From NCBI RefSeq assembly GCF_900230185.1, contig NZ_OCSR01000003.1, positions 124,001 to 188,000 of the forward strand: a stretch of DNA of 64,000 nt, written 5' to 3'. Below the pieces are notes generated by a model. The model was not told the DNA's origin. It did no database searches and saw only the letters and a program-made list of their open reading frames with translations. This document shows positions 34,911 to 43,581 of this stretch, in pieces. Positions within the stretch are counted from its first letter, which is position 1, and each line of letters starts with the position of its first letter. This DNA comes from Burkholderia sp. OK233. GTDB lineage: Bacteria; Pseudomonadota; Gammaproteobacteria; Burkholderiales; Burkholderiaceae. The translations under genes and the position numbers were made by a program.

Positions 34911-35137
34911 GTCAGGTCCTGTTGATTCAATCCGTATAAGGGGTCGTACGACAGCGCTGGCCTCAGCGGTCCGCAAGCCGATCCAGGATCCAGCCCCCAC
35001 GGCTTCGCCGCGGAGGAAACACGCAGCCTCCGGCTGCTTGACGACCCCGGCCGCGGTTCGCTTGCGCTGTACCGGATCGTCCCGGCGCTAATGCGCCGCG
35101 CCGGCGCTCTCCCCACGCCTACTGGCGCGGGTCCCCT

Positions 35138-36589
35138 ATAAGGACCTCCCGTTAAAACCAAGTTCTAGCTTTTAATTCCATTCCATAGTCATCTTTCAAT
35201 CATCGCGACGCGGTACGAAGCGGCTGGCAGACTGCACACCTACAATCGGCCTCTCGATGTCAGCGTTGCTGACCGTGGCCCGGATAATAACCGCGCAGCG
35301 GGACTCCATTCGTGCGTCGGCACATGCGAGATCGCATTGCCTGGGGACCCGTCGAGTTCTCCTGCTGCCGGTCTGACCTGTCGCTTATCCTTACCGGGTG
35401 TCTGCGATGAAGTACAACATGACCTGCTTCAACTTACGATGCTATTGGTGCTTCATTGCGCTGAAATCCCGCGGGGCGCCCGTCGTGTGCGGGATCAAAT
35501 CGCTGACCTTTCGCCAGGATTGCCCAGAGCACACGTGCGTGCTTGTTGGCGATCGCAATCAGCGCCTTGCCGTAGCCGACGCGTTCAACTAGCTGGGTAA
35601 CCCATCGCGCCAGTCGGTCCTGTCTGCGTAGGGCTGCCGTCAGCGTGACCCGCGCGCACTGGAACAGCAGCGTGCGCAGATACGCATCGCCCTGCTTGGT
35701 GATGCGACCGAGCCGCTCCTTGCCGCCACTACTGTTCTGCTTTGGAACAAGCCCGAGCCATGAAGCGAATTGTCGGCCGTTGCGGAACTGGCGGCCATCC
35801 CCTACCGTGGCACTCGCGGCGGAAGCAGTGATCAATCCGACACCGAACATTTCCGTGACGCGTCTCGCGTTGGGATCATTCTTTGCATGCTGGGCGACCT
35901 GTTTGTCGAACCAGTCGATCTCTGCGTCAAGCTCGACAATTCGCGTCCACCCTCGCAACAATGCCACCCGCGTGAGTCCGGGCAATTCGTTCCCCCCGTC
36001 CTCCACTGATTCGGCGAACCTCTCCCTGAATCGGTGAATGCCCTGCGGAAGAAATATCCCGAATTCAGCAACCAGGCCGCGAAGCCGGTTGACCAGTGCA
36101 GTACGCTCCTCAATCAAACCCTGGCGCATCCGATGCAACACGGGCGCGCCTTGCTGGGCTGGCGTCTTGATCGGAACGTAACGCATATGCGGCCGGCTTG
36201 CTGCTTCGCAGATCGCCTCAGCGTCAAGTGCATCATTTTTGACAGAGCTGCCGCCCTTGCGATAGGGCGCCGCAAACTGCGGCGGAATGAGCCTTACATC
36301 ATGTCCGTATTCACGAAGCCGGCGCGCCCAGAAATGCGAAGCTGTACAGGCCTCCATCGCGACCAGGCAAGGCTCCAGATTCGCGACCCACTCAAGAAAC
36401 TTCTCCCGCGTGACTGCCTTCCTGATCACCACGCGCTCCGCTACATCGACACCATGAAGCTGCATGACGTTCTTCGCCAGATCAACGCCTATACGGACAA
36501 TCCTGTTCACGACGTTCTCCTTGCTCGATTGATCGGACCTGCGCCACCATCGTGGCATATCCCAGCGCTCGCGTCAGGGAGGTCCTTAT
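35138..36589 (-). mobile_element. IS110-family element, IS1111 group
   Basis: ATAAGGACCTCCC at 35138-35150 and its inverse GGGAGGTCCTTAT at 36577-36589 are a 13-bp inverted pair around the transposase gene. Subterminal inverted repeats of this kind mark the IS1111 group, while other IS110 elements lack them. The long noncoding part (35151-35433) after the transposase may encode the bridge RNA known for IS110 elements. The true ends lie a few bases outside the repeats. Confidence 0.75.
35434..36510 (-). CDS. IS110/IS1111 family transposase
   Basis: 358 aa from the GTG at 36510 (AAGGAGAACGTC upstream). The DEDD domain is at the N-terminus: VRIGVDLAKNVMQLHGVD, LVAMEACTASHFWARRL, and SSVKNDALDAEAICEAAS. 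The C-terminal serine-bearing transposase_20 domain follows: FGVGLITASAASATVGDGRQ and SGGKERLGRITKQGDAYLRT. It works as a site-specific recombinase-like transposase. The frame is intact. Confidence 0.92.
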   Translation of the reverse strand: MNRIVRIGVDLAKNVMQLHGVDVAERVVIRKAVTREKFLEWVANLEPCLVAMEACTASHFWARRLREYGHDVRLIPPQFAAPYRKGGSSVKNDALDAEAICEAASRPHMRYVPIKTPAQQGAPVLHRMRQGLIEERTALVNRLRGLVAEFGIFLPQGIHRFRERFAESVEDGGNELPGLTRVALLRGWTRIVELDAEIDWFDKQVAQHAKNDPNARRVTEMFGVGLITASAASATVGDGRQFRNGRQFASWLGLVPKQNSSGGKERLGRITKQGDAYLRTLLFQCARVTLTAALRRQDRLARWVTQLVERVGYGKALIAIANKHARVLWAILAKGQRFDPAHDGRPAGFQRNEAPIAS

Positions 36590-36817
36590 CAATTCGTGCG
36601 CCTCGATCCGGGCGCGCCGGCGCGCGCGTGACGCCTGCGGTTATCCGGGCTCAAGGTTTGGCAGGAAGGGGGTGCCCTTTCCGGACGGCTGGGACGCCCA
36701 TGCCGCTGAGGCAATTTTCGGCCAGGCATCAACTGGAAGGAACCACCGCAGCCCAAGGTTTCAACGTCATCTCCTGTGCTGGTCAACAGCCCCGGCATGA
36801 ACCGGGGCCGACATGCA

Positions 36818-37180
36818 TCATTCCTGACGCCGCGCGAGTTGCGCCCGCTTGAGTTCGCCAGGCGCGCCGAAGTCGAAGTTATCGACCGTGAAGTTATATC
36901 CGTAACGCTCGATGCCTTCACCGTCCGTGAAATCGTTGTTCGACAGCTTCGCCTCAACGATCAGTTGATCGCCCTTCAGAACGTTTCTGGCGATGGCCTC
37001 ACCACGCGAACCAAAGGCGGTGAACTGGATTCTCACCTGACGCTCCTTCGCTTCACCGCTGCCTTCGTCGCGACCGGCGTACTCGTTGGAAATCAGGGTG
37101 AATTTCGTCACCTTCGAATCACCGTGATTCGCAAGCACAGGGGCGGCGGCAACACGGCCAGTAAAGAAAAGCTTGTTCAT
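36818..37180 (-). CDS. ssb: Single-stranded DNA-binding protein (plasmid type)
   Basis: 120 aa from ATG 37180 (AAGGAGTACC upstream). A single OB fold: MNKLFFTGRVAAAPVLANHG, KVTKFTLISNEYAGRD, RQVRIQFTAFGSRGEAIARN, and VLKGDQLIVEAKLSNNDFTD. There is no acidic DDDIPF-type tail, as in several plasmid SSBs. It would coat the transferred strand in the recipient. It lies in the presumed leading region, next to DUF932 and ArdB genes. Confidence 0.88.
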   Translation of the reverse strand: MNKLFFTGRVAAAPVLANHGDSKVTKFTLISNEYAGRDEGSGEAKERQVRIQFTAFGSRGEAIARNVLKGDQLIVEAKLSNNDFTDGEGIERYGYNFTVDNFDFGAPGELKRAQLARRQE

Positions 37181-37226
37181 GATTGGTACTCCTTAAAGTT
37201 TGCATGAAACAGAGGACAACTTTCGT

Positions 37227-37538
37227 TCAAAATCCTGACTCGGGTAGGGCAGGCTGCGGGGCACGGGGTGGCACACGATGAAACTCGGAGAGAGCGTTGC
37301 GGGCTATCGCGCGCAACTCTTCCCGGTGCATGTCGATTGGGTGCCCGTCGCGGTCCAGCATGTTGGCAATCCGGTCGAGTGCTTCGGCGGAGCGCGCTGC
37401 GGCATCGGCGGACAAGGCCATGCGGAACAGTTCCGCGCGGACCAGAGAACGGTCGCCGTATTGATAGACGGCCAGCAGCGGAAGGAGGGCGGTCAGCCAC
37501 GTTGGGCGGATGTGAGCGGTATCCATGTCGGTTTCCAT
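37227..37538 (-). CDS. Small plasmid protein, unknown function
   Basis: 103 aa from ATG 37538; starts at 37550 or 37526 are also possible because no site has a strong ribosome sequence. A hydrophobic opening (RPTWLTALLPLLAVYQYG) is followed by a helical region (DAAARSAEALDRIANMLDRD) and a proline-rich end. It lies between ssb and the DUF932 gene on the same strand. No family recognised. Confidence 0.55.
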   Translation of the reverse strand: METDMDTAHIRPTWLTALLPLLAVYQYGDRSLVRAELFRMALSADAAARSAEALDRIANMLDRDGHPIDMHREELRAIARNALSEFHRVPPRAPQPALPESGF

Positions 37539-37577
37539 AGTTGAGGTCATGCCCGGCCCGAAGGCCGGGCGCACCTG

Positions 37578-38411
37578 TCAGCCGCGCAGGCGGCACAGTT
37601 CGTCGGCGAGCACCCAGAGGGCGCGGTTGAGCCTGATGTTCTGGTCAATGCCGGTCACGGCGCGGGTTGTGGTTGCCCGCCCATTCGCATTACGACCGCG
37701 CAGGCCGCCGTTGATCATGTTTTCCTGCACGCGATTGAATGTCGTCCACAGGTCCGGTCCGCGATCCTCCATGCGATGCGGTGTTAAAAGTTGCTGCTCA
37801 GTGATGGGCGCGGGCTTCTCGTCGTCGTACCGCAGCGCAAGCGCGGCCCGCGCGAAAGCGGTCTGTTCGCCGTTGGTCAATGCCAGACCGGCCATCCCCT
37901 CGCGCTGATGGGTCGCTGCCTCAAAGCTGTCGAGCACCTTGAACGCTCCCTCGATCACCTGGCCGACCACATCGCCCTTATGAGGCACGCGGATATCACC
38001 AATGGTGTCCCCGCAGACCATACCGTTCTGGCACACAAACCGGAACATCCCGGCGAGCATCTGGTAGCTGCTGCTGCCATCGTGGCTGTTCAGAAGGATG
38101 ATTTCGTTGGCTTCACGGCCCGTAATCTGGTCGGCATGGCGCAGGCGGACCAGATGTTTCGTGTGTGCGCGCTTGTCGTCGGCGCGTACGCGGGTCTGAC
38201 AGGCCATGAAGGGCTGAAAACCTTCCTTGCGCAGGCCGTCCAGTACGTCGCTGGTCGGAATGTAGGTGTACCGTTCCGAGCGGCTTTCGTGCGCGGACAG
38301 CGCGAAGATCGACGGGGCAACCTCAGCAATCTCGTCATTCGTCAGCGGGCGATCCGAACGCGTGCCAACTGCGGTGCGTCCGAAGCGGCTTGTCAGGTAA
38401 GTGGTGTCCAT
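37578..38411 (-). CDS. DUF932 family plasmid protein
   Basis: 277 aa from ATG 38411 (GGGGAACAGC upstream). Typical DUF932 stretches: HESRSERYTYIPTSDVLDGL, GFQPFMACQTRVRADDKRAH, EIILLNSHDGSSSYQMLAGM, FRFVCQNGMVCGDTIGDIRV and HKGDVVGQVIEGAFKVLD. The family is widespread on plasmids and phages and has no settled function; it is often found beside antirestriction and SSB genes, as here. Confidence 0.85.
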   Translation of the reverse strand: MDTTYLTSRFGRTAVGTRSDRPLTNDEIAEVAPSIFALSAHESRSERYTYIPTSDVLDGLRKEGFQPFMACQTRVRADDKRAHTKHLVRLRHADQITGREANEIILLNSHDGSSSYQMLAGMFRFVCQNGMVCGDTIGDIRVPHKGDVVGQVIEGAFKVLDSFEAATHQREGMAGLALTNGEQTAFARAALALRYDDEKPAPITEQQLLTPHRMEDRGPDLWTTFNRVQENMINGGLRGRNANGRATTTRAVTGIDQNIRLNRALWVLADELCRLRG

Positions 38412-38473
38412 GCTGTTCCCCAATATCAGGATCAGCCCCAGCCCACAGGCCGGAGCCGTGAGTGGTCAATGCG

Positions 38474-38887
38474 TCAGTCGATGGCGCGCAGAATGTTGGC
38501 GGCCTCTACGTGCTGCGCCGCGTAGGCCCGCAGCGCGTGGTAGCGATCAACGATCCTGTCATCGCCGCACTTTTCCGCCAGATGACACAGGGCAAACAGC
38601 GTGACGACGATGCCGAACGCGTCAGCGCCCATCGTGTCGCTGTAGCCGTTCATGTGCCACCGCACATGCACCCGTCCGCAGTTCGCTGGAGCCATATAGA
38701 AGCCGCCGTTCGACAACTGGAAGAAGTCCCACGAACCGCCCTTGTAGGCACTCGAAAGGCGCGTAGCCCAGTCGAACACCAATGCCTCGCCCCGAAGGTA
38801 TTGCGCGCCCATGTAGTGAGGAAGGAAATTCAGACGCAACTCATCGACAACAACTGCCGACGAGATTCTGGTTTCATTGTCAATCAC
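38474..38887 (-). CDS. ardB: Antirestriction protein ArdB/KlcA family
   Basis: 137 aa from the GTG at 38887. The GGAG ribosome site comes from the end of the 35-bp inverted repeat. LRLNFLPHYMGAQYLRGEAL, ATRLSSAYKGGSWDFFQLSN, GGFYMAPANCGRVHVRWHMN and ADAFGIVVTLFALCHLAEKC followed by HALRAYAAQHVEAANILRAI follow the ArdB/KlcA family from end to end. Such proteins block type I restriction enzymes and protect the plasmid on entry. Confidence 0.88.
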   Translation of the reverse strand: MIDNETRISSAVVVDELRLNFLPHYMGAQYLRGEALVFDWATRLSSAYKGGSWDFFQLSNGGFYMAPANCGRVHVRWHMNGYSDTMGADAFGIVVTLFALCHLAEKCGDDRIVDRYHALRAYAAQHVEAANILRAID

Positions 38888-38893
38888 GGTTAT

Positions 38894-39100
38894 CTCCGGA
38901 AATGGGCCGCAGCGGAATGCCGGGCCACGCTTTTATATTAGGTCGTATTGACCGTTATATCAAGATTTTACCGATCCCGTTTTTCAATCATAAACATAAA
39001 TCTATTTAAAATATAAATCGAATAATTGTGTGTGTTATAAGGGCAATTAGACCTATCATATCCATGTGGCCCGGCATTCCGCTGCGGCCCATTTCCGGAG
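38894..39100. repeat. Perfect 35-bp inverted repeat around an AT-rich core
   Basis: Arms at 38894-38928 and 39066-39100 are exact reverse complements (CTCCGGAAATGGGCCGCAGC at the outer end, GGAATGCCGGGCCAC at the inner end). The 137-bp core is strongly AT-rich. Each arm's outer edge supplies the GGAG ribosome site of a divergent gene: ardB on the left, the ParB-like gene on the right. It thus acts at least as a two-way expression unit. In single-stranded form it could fold into a long hairpin. Confidence 0.85.
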
Positions 39101-39108
39101 GCATCCAT

Positions 39109-39875
39109 AATGGAAGTCGTTGAAATCCGCGTAACTGAATCCGTTCTCAAAGCTAACCGCGCACCGCACTGCTGCGGTACAGATCGAGCTTGCGCAGCAG
39201 CCGACCGTTGCGCTGGCCGTGCTGATGTACCGGATGATCCCCACCGTGTTCGGTAACGCGTACGGACAGCCATACATGGATCATGCGGTGCGGATCGACT
39301 TGCATACGTCGCGCGATGCGCTGGTGTCGAACGCCGACGACTTGGCCGACAGCGCTGCATGGAAGGCGCTTGAAGTTGAGCGGGCGAAGTGGAGCCGGAT
39401 GCTGCCGAAGCGCACCGATGAGCTGCTTGCGTGGCTGCTGCAACAGGACGTGGACGTGATGTCGAACCTGTTTGCATTCTGCGTGGCCGCGAGGGTAGAC
39501 AGCATCAGTCCCGTTGACCGGGCGCACCCGGCCAACGAAGTGGCGAACACGCTGGAACTGGACCTCACGCACTACTGGAAGCCAACGCGTGCAGGGTATT
39601 TCGAGCACGTCCCGAAAGATCGTATCGTGACCATTGTCGGCGAGACGGTTTCTTCTCAGGCCGCAGGCGAACTGCGTGGGATGAAAAAAGGGGACGCCGC
39701 CGCTGCCGCCGAGCTTCGCATGAATGGCTCGGGCTGGTTGCCGGAAGTGCTGGGCAACCGTGAGGTGCCGGAACACGTCACGTACGCCCACTGGGAGGAT
39801 GACGAGGAGAGCGATGCCGACAGCACGCAGAATGAGTGCAACGACGGGGATGCGGAGGAAGCCGAAGCCGCCTGA
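39109..39875 (+). pseudogene. ParB-like protein, truncated and frameshifted
   Basis: An ATG at 39109 follows the repeat arm (CCGGAG). The first frame reads MEVVEIRVTESVL, then a one-base excess in CTCAAAGC (about 39153) shifts it; the other frame continues KLTAHRTAAVQIELAQQPTV and then ALAVLMYRMIPTVFG to the stop at 39875. LTAHRTAAxQ is typical of the C-terminal half of large plasmid ParB-like proteins (650-700 aa), with HYWKPTRAGYFEHVPKDRI further on. The nuclease-fold N-terminal half is missing. It is a remnant of a leading-region parB-like gene. Confidence 0.7.
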
Positions 39876-39912
39876 GCCGTGATGCACTTCGCATAAGTAC
39901 AGGTTGTCACAT

Positions 39913-39945
39913 GCCGCCGTCCGGGTGAAAGCCCGGGCGGCTTTT
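39913..39945 (+). terminator. Intrinsic terminator after the ParB-like remnant
   Basis: GCCGCC-GT-CCGGG pairs with CCCGG-GCGGC around GTGAAAG-type loop bases, followed by TTTT. It lies 38 bp after the stop codon. Confidence 0.7.
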
Positions 39946-39967
39946 AGCGCCCCGCATGCGGTGTGGG

Positions 39968-40004
39968 CAAAAAAAGGAGCCGAGGCCGGTAACGGCCTGG
40001 CTCC
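39968..40004 (-). terminator. Intrinsic terminator for the minus-strand gene at 40228-40755
   Basis: On the minus strand GGAGCC-A-GGCC pairs with GGCC-TC-GGCTCC and is followed by seven T. It is back to back with the plus-strand terminator at 39913. Confidence 0.75.
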
Positions 40005-40227
40005 GCAAACACACGCCGTGCGGATCGGACGACCAGCCGGCTAGCCTCATTAACGGCGCGGCAGCAAAACCCTGAATACCGCCCCCTATCTGCAAGGCCT
40101 TTGCTGCGCCTCGCGACCGTCAGGCGGATTGGCGCGCGCCTGCACGCCCGTATCGAGGGCCACGGGGACCCATGCAGAATGCATGGGGGGCGGCCCGACC
40201 CGGCGCAGCGCGGCGGGGCGATGCGGT

Positions 40228-40755
40228 TCAGGGTTTCGTGTGCTGAGGATATTTTTTCTTGAGCGCGTCAATATCGGCATTGCTCACGCGAGGTTCGCCG
40301 TACTGTTCGGCGTAGAGGCGGTTCAACTGCATGCTTGAGAGGTGGGGATTCTCAGACTGCAATTGCTCGAAGGTTTTGATGCGTGTCTGGGCCGGTGCCG
40401 GTGCCGGTGCATCGGTCGTGGGAGGCGCAGGCTTGTGCGCTTCGAGAGGGGCTGTTGCTCGGGAGGCTGTCACGGGGGCCGGGGCGCTGGGGCGGGCTGC
40501 CGCAGCGCCGGATTTGCGTCCGGAACCGGGCGGAGAGGCGGTCTTTCGAAGCCTGTACAGGGTTCCGTGAAACGTCCGAAGGGAGATATCGAGTCCCTGT
40601 TCGCGCAAGGTATTCAGGATATCAACGGCGGGAACACGAGCGGCGAGCGCCGCCTCGATGTCCGGAAGGAGGGTCTTGAGATGCGAAGCCTTGCTGCGTT
40701 TCGGGCTTGTGCTGGCAAGGCGGCGCAGCGCGGAAGCAAGCTGTTCGTGATCCAT
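40228..40755 (-). CDS. Transfer-region DNA-binding-like protein (TraK-like N-terminus)
   Basis: 175 aa from ATG 40755 (MDHEQLASALRRLASTSPKR). HLKTLLPDIEAALAARVPAV followed by DILNTLREQGLDISLRTFHG and TLYRLRK is the helical domain shared by many small conjugation proteins encoded next to oriT, including TraK-type ones. A Pro/Ala-rich linker and a C-terminal part (FEQLQSENPHLSSMQLNRLY) follow. It is divergent from the mob genes and borders the candidate oriT, so a relaxosome or regulatory role is likely, but not shown. Confidence 0.6.
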   Translation of the reverse strand: MDHEQLASALRRLASTSPKRSKASHLKTLLPDIEAALAARVPAVDILNTLREQGLDISLRTFHGTLYRLRKTASPPGSGRKSGAAAARPSAPAPVTASRATAPLEAHKPAPPTTDAPAPAPAQTRIKTFEQLQSENPHLSSMQLNRLYAEQYGEPRVSNADIDALKKKYPQHTKP

Positions 40756-41098
40756 TGGGGAAATGGCGAATAAATGTAGTATGAGCGTAGTATGAATGAC
40801 GACAGCATGTAGGGGCAAGGTTGTATTGTGTAGTATTCCGATGCAATGCGCGATGTACTGGCGTAGTAGAGTCTTAGAATATGCGTAGGAAATATTGTTT
40901 GGAGAAAGTGGGGCGAGGCACGTCGAATATGTTTACGCAACGCTACGCGTTCCGTAAAATATTTCGTGCCAAAGGGGCGGGCCCCTTTGAAACCCCGACG
41001 CGGTCTATTGCCGCGTCAGCGTGTCGGCAGCTCCGTTACCGACACTAAGCACTGCCTGGTATGCGTAATGAATATGTAGCGAATACGGACGTCCAGCG
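40756..41098. other. Candidate origin of transfer (oriT) region
   Basis: Between divergent transfer genes. Three perfect hairpins follow each other: AAAGGGGC/GCCCCTTT (40971-40988), GACGCGG/CCGCGTC (40997-41017) and GTGTCGG/CCGACAC (41021-41045). The stretch before them (40756-40970) is AT-richer. Adjacent hairpins next to mobC and the relaxase are the usual oriT layout. I could not place a nick site by recall of known consensus sequences. Confidence 0.5.
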
Positions 41099-41356
41099 AT
41101 GATTCCGAGTAGCGAATGGGTGATCCAGCTTGTAGTGGGGCCGCGTGCCGACGAGCGCGGCAGCGAGCCGCGTTATCTGCCGTGGGCAGGCTATACGTGG
41201 CCAATGACGGGTGACCAGGCGATGCGCGCGCTGCGCGAGTGCGAGTTGCGGTGGCCGGAATACGAGTTTCGCGCGCATCCCATCGATGACGACGGCAGGT
41301 CCTTCGCGATGGTCGGCGCCGAGATCGACCGTAGTCGTTCGACGGGGCTCTGGTAA
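41099..41356 (+). CDS. Small protein upstream of mobC, unknown function
   Basis: 85 aa from ATG 41099. IPSSEWVIQLVVGPRADERG, then YTWPMTGDQAMRALRECELR, WPEYEFRAHPIDDD. No family recognised. The stop overlaps the mobC start (TAATG), so it belongs to the mob operon. Confidence 0.6.
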   Translation: MIPSSEWVIQLVVGPRADERGSEPRYLPWAGYTWPMTGDQAMRALRECELRWPEYEFRAHPIDDDGRSFAMVGAEIDRSRSTGLW

Positions 41357-41721
41357 TGCCACGGCAGAAGAGCAATGACGGGGCAGGGCTGGGCAAGCCG
41401 ATCGCGTTCCGTTTGTCGGATGCGGATCGCGCAGCGTACCTCGCCAAGGTGGCGCAAAGCGGGATGACGCAATCTGAGTTTTTCCGGCAGGCGGTGCTGA
41501 CCAACCGTACGCAGGTGATTGCGCGCCCGGTGGCGAGCGGAGACCGCAAGCGGTTGCTGTACATCTTCAACAAGACCAGCAACAACCTGAACCAGATTGC
41601 CCACCGCGCGAACTCGGAGCACGTTCGCGGGAAGCTTTCGGAGGCGACCTACGAGCAACTGCTCACGCAATTGCAGCTCATCGGGCAGTACCTCAAGGCA
41701 ACCCTGAACAAGGTCGACTGA
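41356..41721 (+). CDS. mobC: Relaxosome protein MobC
   Basis: 121 aa. The N-terminal ribbon-helix-helix is KPIAFRLSDADRAAYLAKVA followed by GMTQSEFFRQAVLTN; the conserved MobC core is LLYIFNKTSNNLNQIAHRAN. It binds oriT and helps the relaxase open the DNA. Right after its stop codon the group II intron begins, so its own product is unaffected; co-transcription with the relaxase gene now depends on the intron. Confidence 0.85.
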   Translation: MPRQKSNDGAGLGKPIAFRLSDADRAAYLAKVAQSGMTQSEFFRQAVLTNRTQVIARPVASGDRKRLLYIFNKTSNNLNQIAHRANSEHVRGKLSEATYEQLLTQLQLIGQYLKATLNKVD

Positions 41722-42254
41722 GTGTGTCACGAACACGGGCGTGAGTCCGTGATGCTGTACCGAAGATGGGATCTGGCCTCCCGAAGTCGGCTTGCAGGAG
41801 TCGGCTTCAAACCGCCCAGTGCTGCTGCGCTCAAAAGGCGTGGTGGTGAGCGACTGTGGAAAAGGCGTCAACTAAAGACGTCAGGTACGTGTTGAGAAGA
41901 TGAGCGAAAGCAAACCGTCCGATGACGCATCGTTACCTTGTAAAAGCGCTGTCAGAACCGAGGCCGTCAGTCAGCTTCGGGATAAGTCGGGACGACACCT
42001 GTTTACGGACCCGTCGGCAGCCGGTGTAAAGGCGGCATGATCTCAACGCAGGCTTTGGTATGGAACGTGAGAACCTTGTTCCGGATGTGAAGGGAAATGA
42101 CAAATGGCAGACACCATGAGAAAGAATACCGATGCCGGAACGAGGGGCGGAGCGGCCCGTAGTAGTGTTGAAGCCTTTGTAATGAAGGTGGAGCGAAGGG
42201 GCGGCGTTATCCGGTTGACGAACGTTGCCAACCTGCGTTGCGGGGATGAGTGAC

Positions 42255-43499
42255 ATGACATCAACAAAACCGTATGGCATTGCGAAGCGCATGGTGTGGA
42301 AGGCTTACCAGTTGGTGAAGGCCAACCGCGGTGCTGCTGGCGTGGACGATGAAACCATTGCCATGTTCGAGCAGAACCTTTCGGGAAATCTGTACAAGTT
42401 GTGGAATCGGATGTCGTCGGGGTCGTACTTCCCGCCGCCGGTGAAGCAGGTTGAGATTCCGAAGGCCAAGGGCGGCACGAGAAAACTGGGGGTGCCCACG
42501 GTGTCGGATCGGATTGCTCAAACTGTGGTCAAGCTCATGATCGAGCCGACACTTGAGCCGGTGTTTCACCCGGATTCCTATGGGTATCGACCGGGCAAAT
42601 CGGCGAAACAGGCAATTGCCGTGACGCGTACGCGTTGCTGGAAATACGACTGGGTTGTTGAGTTTGACATCAAGGCGGCGTTCGACCAGATCGATCATGT
42701 GTTGTTGTTAAAGGCGGTGCGACGCCACATCAAGGAGGACTGGATCCTGCTGTACATCGAGCGGTGGCTGACTGCACCGTTCGAAACTGCGGAGGGGACA
42801 AGTTTGTCCCGAACGCGGGGTACACCGCAGGGGGGAGTGGTCAGCCCGAACTTGATGAATCTGTTTATGCACTATGCGTTCGATAGCTGGATGCAGCGGA
42901 CTTGGCCTCAGTCTCCCTTTGCGCGTTACGCCGACGATGCGGTGGTTCATTGCCGCAGCCTGGCGCAGGCGCAGGCCGTGATGCGAGCGATTGCAACACG
43001 GCTGGAAGAATGTGGCCTGACGATGCATCCGGAGAAGTCGAAGATCGTGTATTGCAAGGACAGTAATCGCACTGGCACTTATCCGAATGTGCAGTTCACA
43101 TTCCTCGGTTTTACGTTCAGACCGAGGGAGGCAGTGGACAAATACCGCAGGCAATTTACCAGTTTTCTACCGGCGGTGAGCAGCGATGCGCTCAAGCGGA
43201 TGAGGAAGACAGTGCGGAGCTGGCGAATACATCGACGAACATCGGCGACGCTTGATGAACTTGCGCAGCAATGCAACACGACGATACAAGGGTGGTGGAA
43301 CTACTATGGGGCGTTCTATCGGACGGCGATGCACGGCCTTTTCGGCTACGTTGACCAACGGCTTGAGCAGTGGGCTCGACGAAAGTTCAAGAGGTTGCGG
43401 CAGCACAATCGGCGTAGTCATGAATGGCTACACAAGATGGCGGCCATCCACCCCAGATTGTTTGTCCACTGGCGTGTCGTTGGGACGAAGGTTGGATAA
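42255..43499 (+). CDS. ltrA: Group II intron reverse transcriptase/maturase (intron 1)
   Basis: 414 aa from ATG 42255 (ATG 42246 is possible). RT blocks in order: NRGAAGVDDETIAMFEQNLS, KGGTRKLGVPTVSDRIAQTV, DSYGYRPGKSAKQAI, VEFDIKAAFDQIDH, RGTPQGGVVSPNLMNLFMHY, the active site FARYADDAVVH, and FLGFTFRPREA. The C-terminal maturase domain (GWWNYYGAFYRTAM) is present. No DNA-binding/endonuclease domain follows, which suggests retrohoming through replication-fork DNA. The frame is intact. Confidence 0.93.
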   Translation: MTSTKPYGIAKRMVWKAYQLVKANRGAAGVDDETIAMFEQNLSGNLYKLWNRMSSGSYFPPPVKQVEIPKAKGGTRKLGVPTVSDRIAQTVVKLMIEPTLEPVFHPDSYGYRPGKSAKQAIAVTRTRCWKYDWVVEFDIKAAFDQIDHVLLLKAVRRHIKEDWILLYIERWLTAPFETAEGTSLSRTRGTPQGGVVSPNLMNLFMHYAFDSWMQRTWPQSPFARYADDAVVHCRSLAQAQAVMRAIATRLEECGLTMHPEKSKIVYCKDSNRTGTYPNVQFTFLGFTFRPREAVDKYRRQFTSFLPAVSSDALKRMRKTVRSWRIHRRTSATLDELAQQCNTTIQGWWNYYGAFYRTAMHGLFGYVDQRLEQWARRKFKRLRQHNRRSHEWLHKMAAIHPRLFVHWRVVGTKVG

Positions 43500-43502
43500 C
43501 GG

Positions 43503-43536
43503 GAGCCGTATGAAGCGCGAGCTTCACGTACGGTTC
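43503..43536 (+). ncRNA. Group II intron 1 domain V
   Basis: A 34-nt hairpin beginning GAGCCGTATGAAGCG and ending CACGTACGGTTC, the standard domain V of bacterial group II introns and the catalytic heart of the ribozyme. Confidence 0.9.
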
Positions 43537-43581
43537 TGCGAGAGGCTCGGGGCGAAACTCCCCGGGTCTACTTACCTCGCG

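Larger units (their letters stand above)
41722..43575 (+). mobile_element. Group II intron 1, between mobC and the next mob gene
   Basis: The 5' end GTGTG starts at 41722, directly after the mobC stop. The 3' end, after domains V (43503-43536) and VI, is at about 43571-43575 (AC). The 500 bp before the reading frame are the structured domain I-III part. Total about 1.85 kb, a usual bacterial size. Because it lies in a gap between genes, it breaks none, but splicing would be needed to restore the native spacing in the operon mRNA. Confidence 0.85.
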
